This document shows positions 18,710 to 28,132 of a stretch of 64,000 nt of DNA, one piece after another. The DNA is taken from contig NZ_BAUV01000007.1 in NCBI RefSeq assembly GCF_000513135.1, positions 80,792-144,791 on the forward strand, read 5' to 3'. The notes under the pieces were generated by a model that had not been told where the DNA came from, made no database searches, and worked only from the letters and a program-made list of their open reading frames with translations. Position 1 is the stretch's first letter. Every line of letters starts with the position of its first letter. Source of the stretch: Halalkalibacter akibai JCM 9157 (GTDB lineage: Bacteria; Bacillota; Bacilli; Bacillales; Bacillaceae_D). Made by a program: the position numbers and the translations under genes.

Positions 18710-19631
18710 CTTCTTGTCTGTTCGTTGATGATGTTTCTCCTATCTTCAATATGTTTAATTTTTCTTGAGGTAATCTTTGTTTACGCCATTCTTTTTGTAA
18801 CCTTTGGAGAGCTTCAGGTCCGGTGTCCATCGAAAGGCGATATGTTCCGTAATGCATGGGAACAAAACAAGATGCTTGAAGATCAAGAAAAGCTTGAACT
18901 GCTTTTTCCGGATTGATATGGGCTAGACCTGATAACCAGTCTGGCTCATAATCACCAATTGGCATAAGAACAGTATCGATATTATATTTTCGACCAATCT
19001 CTTTAAAGCCACGAAAATAAGCTGTATCTCCTACAAAATAAAGTGTTTTTGTTGAATTTGTAATGATCCATCCTCCCCAGTGAGCTTTATTTTTATCAAA
19101 AGGACCTCGTCTGCTCCAATGCTGAGATGGTACAAAATCTAGATTTATCGTTTTAAAGGAGTGATGCTCCCACCAATTTGCTTCAACAACATCTTTGTAT
19201 CCGCGTCTAGTTAATAGGTGTTTTACTCCTGCGGGAACAAAAAATTGAGGTTGACCTTTTATTTTTCTCAAAGAAGGGAAGTCTAAATGATCATAATGAG
19301 CATGTGAAATTAAAACAAGGTCTATTTCGGGCAAATCATTCACTTCAATACCTAGTGGGACTAAACGTTTTTCCACTCCCATCCGTCTAGAAAACACTGG
19401 GTCTGTTAAAATGGTAACATCTTGTATTTGAATAAGGAACGTAGAGTGGCCGATCCAAGTATAAGAGATTTCTTTTGAACAAAAGGGGAGGATTTGTTTT
19501 CTTTTGTCATGAATAGCAATACGACTTTTTAAATCCTTGTTTTTATTTCTGTTATAAAAGTAATGAATAAGCTTGAATGGATTAAATTGCCGACTATTCA
19601 CATCATCTAAATTTTGATATCGCTTTTTCAA
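18693..19631 (-). CDS. MBL-fold metal-dependent hydrolase (NAPE-PLD/UlaG-like)
   Basis: A 312-residue metallo-beta-lactamase-fold enzyme. YTWIGHSTFLIQIQDVTILTDPVFS is followed by the zinc motif SHAHYDHLD (HxHxDH). Further down are VPSQHWSRRGP, FVGDTAYFRGF (metal Asp) and PMHYGTY, as in bacterial NAPE-PLD-like proteins. The TTG start at 19631 is chosen because GGAGGAG lies 7 nt upstream; the longer frame to 19655 has no site. The substrate may be a phospholipid derivative, but that is family-level inference. It shares a terminator with the convergent ger operon. Confidence 0.87.
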   Translation of the reverse strand: MKKRYQNLDDVNSRQFNPFKLIHYFYNRNKNKDLKSRIAIHDKRKQILPFCSKEISYTWIGHSTFLIQIQDVTILTDPVFSRRMGVEKRLVPLGIEVNDLPEIDLVLISHAHYDHLDFPSLRKIKGQPQFFVPAGVKHLLTRRGYKDVVEANWWEHHSFKTINLDFVPSQHWSRRGPFDKNKAHWGGWIITNSTKTLYFVGDTAYFRGFKEIGRKYNIDTVLMPIGDYEPDWLSGLAHINPEKAVQAFLDLQASCFVPMHYGTYRLSMDTGPEALQRLQKEWRKQRLPQEKLNILKIGETSSTNRQEENSGD

Positions 19632-19693
19632 ATTTAAATCTCCTCCAAAATACAATGATAAAAAGGATGTCCGTGTTTAGACATCCTTATATT

Positions 19694-20560
19694 TTACTGC
19701 TGGTCACCATCTCGTAATACAGGTAAGGTACAGCAGCGAAATGATCCTCCAGATTTAATTATTTCTGTTATATCAACCTCGACGATTTCATATCCACGAT
19801 TCCTTAACTTTTCGTTCACATCCTTATTTACTGGCAAGCTAAATATTTTTTTATTACCAATTGAGAGAACGTTTGTTCCTAAGGTGAATTGCTCTTCCTC
19901 CGATACTTCAATCAATTCAAATCGTGACGCTAATATATCAATTTCTTTCTGAGTGAAAGCTCCTGGAAAGAAAAGAGCTTCTGTTGGTGAAATAATATTA
20001 AATACACAATCTAAATGAAGATATTTTTCAGTGAAAGGTATTGTAACAATCTCATAGTGAGGTAAAATGGTTTGCAAATGATCAATCGCTTGTTGGTTCG
20101 TACGATCACTTAAACCAACATAAATACAATTTCCATTGACGATAACGTCACCACCTTCAATCATATCTCCTCTTAAATTGAAATAAGACATATCCTGTTG
20201 TTCTAACCAACCTTTTAGAACTTCTTCTTCACCTTGCCTAAGTTTATTAGCCATCTCTGCTACGAACATAATGTGACCAGCAGTAAACCCGATATCCCGA
20301 GTGAAAACTTGTTCAGGAAACATTTTTAGAGCAGGTAAAAGAATGACATCAACATCATGATCTTTTAATGTTTGGACAAATTTTTTGTGTTGGGCTAACG
20401 CTAGTTCTATATGGATACCTTCATCTTTGAATTTTTTCTGAGTTTCATTAATGACGTCTCTAATTGTCATATATTCAGGTTTACATAAAATAACTTTTTT
20501 TAGCACGTCGTACTCACTACTGGCAAAAGGTTTGATAGGTGTTTTAGAAAATAAAGACAT
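19694..20560 (-). CDS. Dimethylarginine dimethylaminohydrolase-like protein (YkgA type)
   Basis: A 288-residue protein of the guanidino-group-modifying (DDAH/amidinotransferase) superfamily. Motifs are FTRDIGFTAG, IEGGDVIVNG (Glu/Asp of the active site), YLHLDCVFN (catalytic His) and C-terminal GGSFRCCTLPV with the nucleophile Cys near 276-277. Such enzymes hydrolyse methylated arginines or related guanidines to citrulline-type products. Starts ATG 20560 behind TTGGAGGAAT. B. subtilis YkgA is the close relative I have in mind. Likely an active enzyme; the true substrate in Firmicutes is uncertain. Confidence 0.85.
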   Translation of the reverse strand: MSLFSKTPIKPFASSEYDVLKKVILCKPEYMTIRDVINETQKKFKDEGIHIELALAQHKKFVQTLKDHDVDVILLPALKMFPEQVFTRDIGFTAGHIMFVAEMANKLRQGEEEVLKGWLEQQDMSYFNLRGDMIEGGDVIVNGNCIYVGLSDRTNQQAIDHLQTILPHYEIVTIPFTEKYLHLDCVFNIISPTEALFFPGAFTQKEIDILASRFELIEVSEEEQFTLGTNVLSIGNKKIFSLPVNKDVNEKLRNRGYEIVEVDITEIIKSGGSFRCCTLPVLRDGDQQ

Positions 20561-20864
20561 AAATTATTCCTCCAATTTTTCTTCAATCTGGATATAGTAT
20601 TTCCTTTTACCTTTTTTTTATGTTTCTTAAAAGATTCGCTCATACGCGTGGTCTTTATGATCTGACAACAAATAATGTCTGGAATAGAGATGAATAAACT
20701 TTACGAAGATATTTAGTCAATTTTTTATCTTATCTTCGCCTATTGATCAGGAAAGTGTGAGATGTTATATGACAAAATTATTAAAATATTATGAAAAAAA
20801 AGCTATAACTAGTTTAGAACAAATGAAACAAACTTTTCTCGAAATTAAGACAGGGGGTAAAAAG
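20561..20864. other. Divergent intergenic region upstream of the Aap transporter
   Basis: About 304 nt between the DDAH-like gene (minus) and the Aap receptor (plus). It must hold both promoters. The aap reading frame stays open upstream to 20757, but that extension has no ribosome binding site and would precede the signal peptide, so I treat it as leader. No riboswitch or operator is recognisable. Confidence 0.6.
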
Positions 20865-21956
20865 ATGGTAAAAAGATTGGTGATGTTACTTGGAATTTTT
20901 TCGATTTTCGCATTAATTTTAACAGGATGTTCAGACGAAGACGTGGCAGCTCCACCTACCGAAACAACAGATGCTACTGGAGGTACTGAAACTACTAAAG
21001 TGAATGGCTCTAAACTGGCAGAAATTAAGGATCGAGGTAAATTAATATTAGGAACGAATAATCAACTTCCTGGGTTTGGTTATATGAATTCAGATGGTCA
21101 ATATGAAGGATTTGATATTGAATTTGGGCAAGTTGTAGCAGCTGCTATTTTTGGGGACAAGGACGCGATTGAATATCGTCCTTTATCCTCTCAAGAACGC
21201 TTTACAGCTGTTCAAACAGGAGAAGTAGATATTCTTATACGTAACACAACTTGGACGCTCAGTCGTGATGCAGAGGTTGGGTTAGCGTTTGGTCCACCAA
21301 CTTTTTATGATGGGCAAGGGATGATGGTACCAAAAGATAGTGGTATTTCATCTCTGGAAGAATTACAAGGAGCTAGAATTGGGGTTGAACAAGGAACAAC
21401 AACGGAATTGAATTTGATGGACCAGTTGAGTAAGAGAGGAATTGATTTTGAAGCAGTCGTATTCCAAGACCAAGATGGATTGGTAGCTGCATATGAATCT
21501 GGAACTATTGACGCTTGGACAACGGATCAATCTGCATTAGCTTCTCGAATGACTACGATGCAAGATCCAAATGGTCATGTCGTTTTGCCTGAAGTAATGT
21601 CTAAAGAACCACTTGGACCAGCTGTTCTTGATGGTGATTCCAATTTCTTTGACATTATGCAATGGGCGACTTACGCAACTATTCAAGCTGAAGAGTATGG
21701 AATTACTTCTGCTAATGTTGATGAGTTTATGACAAGTGAAGATCCCGACATTCTTCGGTTTTTAGGTGTAGAAGGTAACTTAGGTGAACAACTCGGATTA
21801 GAAAATGACTTTGTTTATCAAATTATAAAACAAGTTGGTAACTACTCTGAAATTTACGAGCGTAACTTAGGTAAGGAAAGTGCATTTGGATTAGATCGTG
21901 GGATTAATGCTCAGTATACAGATGGAGGAATACTTTATTCACCACCATTTAGATAA
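20865..21956 (+). CDS. aapJ: General L-amino-acid ABC transporter, substrate-binding lipoprotein
   Basis: A receptor of the AapJ/BztA polar amino-acid family. The signal peptide MVKRLVMLLGIFSIFALILTGC has lipobox LTGC. The mature protein has GTNNQLPGFGYMNSDGQYEGFD, YRPLSSQERFTAVQTGEVD, RNTTWTLSRD and GVEQGTTTELNL, all diagnostic of AapJ. ATG 20865 is preceded by CAGGGGGT. In Gram-positives the receptor is lipid-anchored rather than periplasmic, as seen here. About 363 residues, then a hairpin (21976) before the permease genes. Confidence 0.92.
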   Translation: MVKRLVMLLGIFSIFALILTGCSDEDVAAPPTETTDATGGTETTKVNGSKLAEIKDRGKLILGTNNQLPGFGYMNSDGQYEGFDIEFGQVVAAAIFGDKDAIEYRPLSSQERFTAVQTGEVDILIRNTTWTLSRDAEVGLAFGPPTFYDGQGMMVPKDSGISSLEELQGARIGVEQGTTTELNLMDQLSKRGIDFEAVVFQDQDGLVAAYESGTIDAWTTDQSALASRMTTMQDPNGHVVLPEVMSKEPLGPAVLDGDSNFFDIMQWATYATIQAEEYGITSANVDEFMTSEDPDILRFLGVEGNLGEQLGLENDFVYQIIKQVGNYSEIYERNLGKESAFGLDRGINAQYTDGGILYSPPFR

Positions 21957-21975
21957 TGATACTTAATTTTGGAGA

Positions 21976-22015
21976 GGTTGTCTTAAAAGTTGCATTGTGA
22001 CTTTTGAGACAGACC
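21976..22015 (+). terminator. Stem-loop between aapJ and aapQ
   Basis: GTCTTAAAAGT (21980-21990) pairs with ACTTTTGAGAC (22000-22010), extended outward by AGGT/ACCT with a bulge. No T-run follows. Typical of partial attenuation or mRNA stabilisation that keeps receptor levels above permease levels. Confidence 0.65.
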
Positions 22016-22050
22016 TTTCATTATAGACTTTAATAAGAGGTGAATAATGA

Positions 22051-23226
22051 ATGGAAAATAAAGTTTTGAAAGAAACTGTTCCCTTCTGGAGGAATATTAA
22101 AGTCATTCATTTTTTTCTTCAGATCATCTTTCTAAGTTTGCTAATAGGTGTTTTTTACATACTCATACAAAATGCTATTGCAGGTTTAAACCGGGCCGGG
22201 ATTAAATTTGGTTTTCAATTTTTAAATGCAACTGCATCATTTCCAATAGGAGAAAAGTTCTTACAATATTCTCCAACAGATTCTTATAGTAGAGCTCTTA
22301 TTGTTGGTTTTTCTAACACGTTAAAAGTGACAATAATAGGGATTATATTAACAACAATACTTGGCGTCGTTATGGGAATTGCGCGTTTATCTAGCAACTG
22401 GTTAGCCAGAACTGTTTCAGGATTATACGTAGAAATTTTCAGAAATACACCGGTGTTGGTACAAATTTTCATTTGGTATTTTGCTATTTTTCTACCATTA
22501 CCAAGAATACAAGAAGCTACTCATTTTGCTGGGGCAATAATAAGTAACAGAGGACTAGTATTTCCTTGGTTTGACCTTCATACAAGTTCTATCATTTGGT
22601 TTATTATTATGGTTTTTGCCCTTTTTGCAACTATTGGTGTTTGGAGATGGATGGTAAAAAGGCGCATTGAAACAGGTGAGAAGAAATTTCCGGTTTTATG
22701 GGGAATTGGGTTATTTTTGTTGTTTGCGATTGTAGCTTTTGCTATTACGGGACGTCCGCCTGTTACTGCTAGCTTACCAGTAGTTGATGGAATGCAAGTT
22801 TTAGGTGGATTGAGGTTTACACCTGAATTTTCAGCTATATTATTTGGACTTGTTTTTTATACAGCTTCTTATATAACTGAAATTGTTCGTGGAGGGATTT
22901 TAGCTGTTTCAAAAGGGCAGTTAGAAGCCGCCAATGCATTAGGATTAAGTAAGTTTTCCACACTGAGCTTTGTTATTTTCCCCCAGGCTATAAGAACAAT
23001 CATACCACCTGTAACGAGTCAATATTTAAATCTTGCTAAAAATTCAAGCTTAGCCGTAGCTGTTGGTTACCCCGATCTTTTCAGTGTTGGAAACACCGTT
23101 TTAAATCAATCAGGGCGAGCGATTGAAGTAATCATCATTATGTTAATTGCTTATTTAACTATAAGTTTAATAACTGCCATCATTATGAATATATACAATA
23201 ATGCTACTAAATTAGTAGAGAGGTGA
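22051..23226 (+). CDS. aapQ: General L-amino-acid ABC transporter permease AapQ
   Basis: A 391-residue permease of the HisMQ/AapQ group with the long insertion between spans typical of AapQ (about 400 aa). SRALIVGFSNTLKVTIIGIILTTILGVVMGIARLS starts the transport domain. The EAA loop is GQLEAANALGLSKFSTLSFVIFPQA, where the ATPase docks. RBS AGAGGTGA, ATG 22051. It pairs with AapM and AapP, immediately downstream. Confidence 0.92.
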   Translation: MENKVLKETVPFWRNIKVIHFFLQIIFLSLLIGVFYILIQNAIAGLNRAGIKFGFQFLNATASFPIGEKFLQYSPTDSYSRALIVGFSNTLKVTIIGIILTTILGVVMGIARLSSNWLARTVSGLYVEIFRNTPVLVQIFIWYFAIFLPLPRIQEATHFAGAIISNRGLVFPWFDLHTSSIIWFIIMVFALFATIGVWRWMVKRRIETGEKKFPVLWGIGLFLLFAIVAFAITGRPPVTASLPVVDGMQVLGGLRFTPEFSAILFGLVFYTASYITEIVRGGILAVSKGQLEAANALGLSKFSTLSFVIFPQAIRTIIPPVTSQYLNLAKNSSLAVAVGYPDLFSVGNTVLNQSGRAIEVIIIMLIAYLTISLITAIIMNIYNNATKLVER

Positions 23227-23230
23227 TAGT

Positions 23231-24424
23231 TTGAGTACTGGTACGGAGTCTACTAAAGAATTGAAACAATTACCTGTCACCCCAGTAAACCCTGCTAACT
23301 GGTTAAAACAAAATCTATTTAGTAGTTGGTTTAATAGCATTTTAACTGTTTTAATCGGGAGTGTGTTATTTCTTATTTTAAAATCGACTTTAACCTGGGT
23401 TTTTTTGGAGGCAGATTGGTCTGTTATTGAGCGAAATCTAAAATTATTTGCCGTCGGACAATATCCTAAAGAAGAGCTTTGGCGAGTTTGGACTTGTCTT
23501 GGAATCGTAAGTTTCTTAGCCGGATTATCAGCTGGTATTTATAAAGGATTAGCAAGAACGATGCTAATAGGTATTTTAATCATCTATGGATGTTCGGTTA
23601 TGATTCCTTTTATATCAGTGAATTCAAGATTATGGTTGATTACAAACATTGCCATCATGTTAATCGCTTATTTATTAGCTAATAAATTTCAACCATTAAA
23701 ACGTTTTTCTTGGATAGGTTGGATTTTAGCTTTTCCACTAAGTGTCTTTTTATTACATGGATTTGGATTACTTCCAATTGTGAAAACGAATGTATGGGGC
23801 GGTTTTTTACTCACCATCTTAGTTGCTTTGGTAGCGATTGTGCTCTCATTTCCGTTAGGTGTTTTATTAGCACTTGGGCGTACGAGTAAGCTTCCTATTA
23901 TTAAATGGATAAGTGTCGTTTATATTGAACTTATCCGAGGTGTACCGTTAATTACCGTCTTATTCATGGCTCAAGTCATGCTACCTCTTTTTTTACCTGC
24001 TGGAATTACCATTGATAATTTAATAAGGGTCATGGTTGGATTTACTTTATTCAGTGCGGCCTATGTTGCTGAAAATGTGAGAGGGGGCCTTCAATCTATT
24101 CCAAATAGTCAATATGAAGCAGCTCGTGCACTAGGCTTAAATACAGTGAAAACCACTTCTTTTGTTATATTGCCACAGGCGTTACGAGTGACCATTCCCT
24201 CAATGGTGGGACATTCAATCTCTATGCTAAAAGATACAACTCTTGTGGCTATTGTAGGCTTAGTTGACATATTAGGAATTGGCAGGTCCATCATTGCTAA
24301 TCCTGAATTTCTTGGGAGACAAATGGAGGTGTTTTTATTTGTGGCATTTGTTTTCTGGATTCTATGTTATTTTATGTCTTACATGAGTAGAAAGCTTGAA
24401 TTAGCTATCAAAACGAGTAGATAA
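23231..24424 (+). CDS. aapM: General L-amino-acid ABC transporter permease AapM
   Basis: A 397-residue second permease. The N-terminal region contains LKQNLFSSWFNSILTVLIGSVLF and several extra spans, as in AapM. The transport core has the EAA loop SQYEAARALGLNTVKTTSFVILPQAL. TTG start at 23231 with AGAGGTGA upstream, four nt after the aapQ stop. It forms the heterodimeric channel with AapQ. Confidence 0.92.
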   Translation: MSTGTESTKELKQLPVTPVNPANWLKQNLFSSWFNSILTVLIGSVLFLILKSTLTWVFLEADWSVIERNLKLFAVGQYPKEELWRVWTCLGIVSFLAGLSAGIYKGLARTMLIGILIIYGCSVMIPFISVNSRLWLITNIAIMLIAYLLANKFQPLKRFSWIGWILAFPLSVFLLHGFGLLPIVKTNVWGGFLLTILVALVAIVLSFPLGVLLALGRTSKLPIIKWISVVYIELIRGVPLITVLFMAQVMLPLFLPAGITIDNLIRVMVGFTLFSAAYVAENVRGGLQSIPNSQYEAARALGLNTVKTTSFVILPQALRVTIPSMVGHSISMLKDTTLVAIVGLVDILGIGRSIIANPEFLGRQMEVFLFVAFVFWILCYFMSYMSRKLELAIKTSR

Positions 24425-24436
24425 GGAGCGTTAAAC

Positions 24437-25210
24437 ATGATACCGAATTTTAAACCGGAGATTCCTTTAGATAATAAAGAGGTTTTAATATCTTGTCGAG
24501 ATTTAAATAAGTGGTATAGTTCAGATTTACACGTATTAAAGGATGTAAGTGTTGACATAAAAAAAGGTGAAATTGTTGTGATATTAGGTCCTTCTGGTTC
24601 AGGGAAATCGACCTTTATTCGCACGATTAATGCTCTTGAAGAGTTTCAAAGTGGTGAAATTACAGTTGATGGAATCACTCTATCGAAAGATATAAAAAAG
24701 GTAGAAGCTATTCGAAAAGAAACAGGTATGGTATTTCAATCTTTTAACTTATTCCCGCATTTGACCATTTTAAAGAATATTACTTTAGCTCCGATCTGGG
24801 TTCGTAAATGGCCAAAGGAAAAAGCTGAAAAGATAGCAATGGAATTGTTAGAACGAGTAGGTATTCCAGAGCAAGCTCTGAAATTTCCAGGACAGTTATC
24901 AGGAGGGCAACAACAACGTGTTGCCATAGCTAGAGCGTTGGCAATGCAACCGAAAATCATGCTGTTTGATGAACCCACTTCGGCGTTAGATCCTGAAATG
25001 GTGAAAGAAGTGTTAGATGTTATGAAGGAATTATGTCATACGGGAATGACAATGCTTGTTGTGACACATGAGATGAATTTTGCGAGAGAAGTTGCGGACC
25101 GCATTATTTTATTTGATCAGGGTGAGATTATTGAAATGGGAACACCAGAGGAATTATTTGATCATCCTAAACATGAGCGAACAAAATTATTTTTATCGAA
25201 AATTATTTAG
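24437..25210 (+). CDS. aapP: Amino-acid ABC transporter ATP-binding protein AapP
   Basis: A 257-residue ABC ATPase: Walker [10 protein letters not shown] (residues 51-59), Q-loop [14 protein letters not shown], signature LSGGQQQR (about 154-161), Walker [10 protein letters not shown]-loop SALDP and H-loop VVTHEM. Of the HisP/GlnQ/AapP type. AAGGAGCG precedes ATG 24437. It is the last gene of aapJQMP. No strong terminator is evident downstream. Confidence 0.93.
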   Translation: MIPNFKPEIPLDNKEVLISCRDLNKWYSSDLHVLKDVSVDIKKGEIVVILGPSGSGKSTFIRTINALEEFQSGEITVDGITLSKDIKKVEAIRKETGMVFQSFNLFPHLTILKNITLAPIWVRKWPKEKAEKIAMELLERVGIPEQALKFPGQLSGGQQQRVAIARALAMQPKIMLFDEPTSALDPEMVKEVLDVMKELCHTGMTMLVVTHEMNFAREVADRIILFDQGEIIEMGTPEELFDHPKHERTKLFLSKII

Positions 25211-25390
25211 TTGTTTACGGGTTATTCTAAGGAGTCTTATCAAGACCTTTAGAATAACTTTTCATGTTTATTTAACTTAGTAATAAGCCTTAAGATAAAA
25301 TCAGAAGATACGGAATTTTGATTAATAATGTTTAAAGAGTGACGACTCGTTTATAATGGTCATATAAGTACTTTTATACAAGGAGGAGCT

Positions 25391-25720
25391 GTGGAACATT
25401 TAGTCGAATTGGGTCAGTCACAATCAAACTTGTTTATTCTTATTTGTGCGATTATAGCGCTGTTTTTAGTTGTGAATCTTGTGAAAACTTTATTTAAGGC
25501 TGCTATCTTTTTCGTTATTATTAGCACAGTTTTAATCGTCATATTAGATTTCACTCCGGAGGAACTTACAGAAACAGCCAATCAATCTTTAAAAGCGAGC
25601 TCAGATTTTATCCAAGAGAAGATGGTACCAATTATCTCTGATTTCTATTTAGGGAATTTATTTGACGTGAAAGACGATGATAATAATGATAGAATGATGA
25701 AGTTACCAACAGACGACTAG
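25391..25720 (+). CDS. Small membrane protein of unknown function (109 aa)
   Basis: GTG start at 25391 right after AAGGAGGAGCT. Two adjacent hydrophobic segments lie near residues 15-33 (LFILICAIIALFLVVNLV) and 38-53 (AAIFFVIISTVLIVIL), followed by an acidic soluble tail (DVKDDDNNDRMMKLPTDD). I know no family for it. A perfect terminator begins at the stop codon, so it is a separate unit. A TATAAT box lies near 25351. Confidence 0.72.
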   Translation: MEHLVELGQSQSNLFILICAIIALFLVVNLVKTLFKAAIFFVIISTVLIVILDFTPEELTETANQSLKASSDFIQEKMVPIISDFYLGNLFDVKDDDNNDRMMKLPTDD

Positions 25721-25742
25721 CCGAACTTTAAGTTCGGTTTTA
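25721..25742 (+). terminator. Terminator after the 109-aa membrane protein gene
   Basis: CCGAACT-TTA-AGTTCGG followed by TTTTATTTATTTT, immediately after the stop codon. Confidence 0.9.
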
Positions 25743-25811
25743 TTTATTTTCAGTTTTTGTTCCTTTATAATAAACTTATCATTTGTGATTTAAGGGGAAG
25801 ATTGTGTCATT

Positions 25812-26567
25812 ATGAAATTAATTTCTTGGAATGTTAATGGGATTCGTGCTTGTGTGACAAAGGGATTTTTATCTTTTTTTGAAGAGATGGATGCAGATAT
25901 ATTTTGTCTACAAGAAACGAAATGCCAACAAAGTCAAATTAAGCTTGAGCTTCCTGGCTATCATCAATATTGGAATGATGCAGAGAAAAAAGGGTACTCT
26001 GGTACGGCCGTTTTTTCAAAGATAAAGCCAGAGAATGTTCAATTTGGTTTAGGTGATAATTTTGTAGAAAAAGAAGGTCGAGTTATTACATTAGAATTTT
26101 CTTCTTTTTATCTTATAAATGTATATACACCTAATGCTAAAAGAGATTTAGCAAGACTAGATTATAGGTTAGAATGGGAAGACGCATTTCGAAATTATTT
26201 GTTAAAGCTAGATCAATTTAAACCTATTGTTTTGTGTGGAGATTTGAATGTTGCTCATCAAGAAATAGACCTTAGAAATCCGAAAACAAACAAAAATAAT
26301 TCGGGGTTTACAATGGAAGAGCGGGGGAAAATGACTCAGTTGCTAGAGTCAGGTTTCATTGATTCGTTTCGGTATCTATATCCGACAAAAGAATTTTCCT
26401 ACACTTGGTGGTCTTATATGAATAAAGTTAGAGAAAGAAACATTGGATGGAGAATAGATTATTTCATTGTCTCTGAGAGGTTAAAGGAACGCTTGGAGAA
26501 AGCCGAAATCCACTGTGATGTTTTAGGAAGCGATCACTGTCCAATTGCGATCGAGTTATCTGTTTAA
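25812..26567 (+). CDS. exoA: Exodeoxyribonuclease III / AP endonuclease ExoA
   Basis: A 251-residue endonuclease/exonuclease/phosphatase-fold enzyme of the Xth family, which incises DNA at abasic sites. MKLISWNVNGIRACVTKGF, FCLQETKCQQ (metal Glu), INVYTPNA, LCGDLNVAHQEIDL (catalytic Asp-Asn) and the terminal GSDHCPIAIEL (Asp-His pair) are all present. Length equals B. subtilis ExoA (252). ATG 25812. Followed by a 61-aa membrane protein with its own ribosome binding site. Confidence 0.96.
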   Translation: MKLISWNVNGIRACVTKGFLSFFEEMDADIFCLQETKCQQSQIKLELPGYHQYWNDAEKKGYSGTAVFSKIKPENVQFGLGDNFVEKEGRVITLEFSSFYLINVYTPNAKRDLARLDYRLEWEDAFRNYLLKLDQFKPIVLCGDLNVAHQEIDLRNPKTNKNNSGFTMEERGKMTQLLESGFIDSFRYLYPTKEFSYTWWSYMNKVRERNIGWRIDYFIVSERLKERLEKAEIHCDVLGSDHCPIAIELSV

Positions 26568-26582
26568 AAAAGGAGTCAAGTT

Positions 26583-26768
26583 ATGACTTTAATGATTTCA
26601 TTAGCTGTTGTTGTATGTATAATCGCTCTCGTCATTACGCTAATACTGACACAATCAGTTGATCCAGATTATGATAAAAATAAAAATATAACAAAATTAT
26701 CTGTAATCTATATTGCTCTCATTCCACTTTTAAGTATTATTATTGCCTTAGTTTGGATTTACCTTTGA
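26583..26768 (+). CDS. Small two-span membrane protein (61 aa)
   Basis: ATG at 26583 after AAAGGAGTCAAG, 15 nt downstream of exoA. Two hydrophobic segments (ISLAVVVCIIALVITLILT and LSVIYIALIPLLSIIIALVWIYL) flank a short polar loop with DPDYDKNKN. No family recognised. The terminator at 26781 closes the exoA transcript, so both genes probably share it. Confidence 0.7.
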   Translation: MTLMISLAVVVCIIALVITLILTQSVDPDYDKNKNITKLSVIYIALIPLLSIIIALVWIYL

Positions 26769-26780
26769 TTCAAAATGGGG

Positions 26781-26820
26781 GCCTACTCAAAAAGTCATAT
26801 ACCGTTTGAGTAGGCGCTTT
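26781..26820. terminator. Bidirectional terminator
   Basis: GCCTACTCAAA (26781-26791) pairs with TTTGAGTAGGC (26805-26815), followed by GCTTTTATT. It separates the exoA unit from the convergent HAD gene. Confidence 0.87.
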
Positions 26821-26822
26821 TA

Positions 26823-27640
26823 TTAATTTTGAACTGGGGCTAGAATAAATTTCTCTACTACTTTCGCTACTCCGTCATTCATATTTGAATCAGTCACATA
26901 ATTAGCAATCTCTTTAATATCATCTGGTGCGTTCCCCATGCTACTCCAAGACCTGCAAATTCAATCATTGCTAAATCATTATAACTATCTCCTACCGCAA
27001 TCACTTCTTCGCGTTTGATACCCATTGTTTTAATCAGGACATCTAAACTTGTGCCTTTTGTGACTCCGGCTTCAAGAAACTCTAAGAAATAAGGTTTTGA
27101 ACGCATAATGCTTAATTTGCCATCAAACTCTTTTTTTAGTTTCTCTTCTACTTGAATTAGCTTTTCTGGTTCTTCGACCATTAAGACTTTTACAACAGGA
27201 TCTGTTACCGATTGAACGAAGCTTTCTACTTTTTTGACAGGAAGTCCAGTAATTTCTCCTTCTCTTAATGTGTAAGGATGTTCATTCTCACTTATAATCC
27301 AGTCTTCTACATAGGTATGTATACCAACACCTTCAGATTGACTTATATCATAAAGTTTATGAACAATGTTAGGGGGAAGAGTGCTACTAAAATGTTCCTC
27401 TTTTGTTTTCGCGTCTATAATTTTGGCTCCGTTAAAGGATAGAATAAAACTACCATATTCTTTGAGCGAAAGTTCTTCAGCAATGCTATGCATACCATAT
27501 GTAGGTCGTCCCGATGCTAGCACTACTTTAACTCCTTGCTGTTGAGCAGACATTAATGCTTTCTTTGTTCGTTCAGAAATGCTATGATCGTCGCGTAGCA
27601 ACGTATCATCTAAGTCTAAGACAATCATTTTATAATCCAT
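26823..27640 (-). pseudogene. Cof-type HAD-IIB phosphatase, frameshifted near its C-terminus
   Basis: A HAD-superfamily sugar-phosphate-type phosphatase of about 271 residues. Motif I is VLDLDDTLLRDD (nucleophile Asp), motif II VVLASGRPTYG, motif IV VIAVGDSYNDLAMIEFAGLGVA, with a Cof cap domain between. After GVA the frame needs one more A next to 26939: then MGNAPDDIKEIANYVTDSNM and GVAKVVEKFILAPVQN are read to a stop at 26823, exactly the family ending. The lesion is a single A lost from an AA pair, so probably an error. As given, the last ~45 residues are replaced. Confidence 0.9.
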
Positions 27641-27737
27641 TTAAATAATCCTCTCTAGTTTTAAAGATACTCTTACTATAAAGGAAATTTTGTTTCTGAA
27701 CTAGTCTATTTCATAATGTTTTTTATATAGAATTAAA

Positions 27738-27764
27738 AGAGCAAGCCAGTGGAAGGCTTGCTCT
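27738..27764 (-). terminator. Terminator for the 56-aa minus-strand gene
   Basis: AGAGCAAGCC pairs with GGCTTGCTCT. Reading leftward it is followed by TTTTAATT. Confidence 0.82.
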
Positions 27765-27813
27765 ATTGGTAAGTGGTTACTTGATGTAAAAGAGGGACAG
27801 TATTCTACTATAA

Positions 27814-27984
27814 CTATAATTTACTTCGTTCAATCGCATTATCCCAGTCCGGAAAAAAGTGAAGTGCACTTCGCATAAGCTGAGGGTGTGTTTTTTTGAT
27901 CTTTTTTTTACTTAAATTTTCACCTGCAGCATTTAGTTGTTGAATGGTCATCATCACTTGTTCGGCAGACATTTCTACATCCAT
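27814..27984 (-). CDS. Small protein with a single homing-endonuclease-type helical repeat (56 aa)
   Basis: ATG at 27984 behind AGGAGGTTACAAA. MDVEMSAEQVMMTIQQLNA is followed by GENLSKKKIKKTHPQLMRSA and LHFFPDWDNAIERSKL. The pattern (helix, G-x-x-L-S-x-K-x-I-x-K-x-HP-x-L-x-x-x-A-x-x-x-F-x-x-W-x-x-A) is the short helical repeat I know from the DNA-contacting regions of some phage and homing endonucleases, here as a stand-alone unit. Possibly a small DNA-binding regulator. The stop is TAG at 27814. Confidence 0.75.
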   Translation of the reverse strand: MDVEMSAEQVMMTIQQLNAAGENLSKKKIKKTHPQLMRSALHFFPDWDNAIERSKL

Positions 27985-28132
27985 TTTGTAACCTCCTTTT
28001 CAAATTTATTACAATATTTACCTTTATTTTTTTATTTATACTTAATTAATTTAAAAAGTTGGAATTTAAAGGAAAAGACGTTTTTTTGTCGAAATGAATG
28101 AATAATCGTAGCAGCAGGGGGGGGTATATAAC

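Noticed and set aside
20757..20864. 36-residue N-terminal extension of AapJ
   Set aside because: It would bury the lipoprotein signal peptide and lacks a ribosome site; ATG 20865 has CAGGGGGT.
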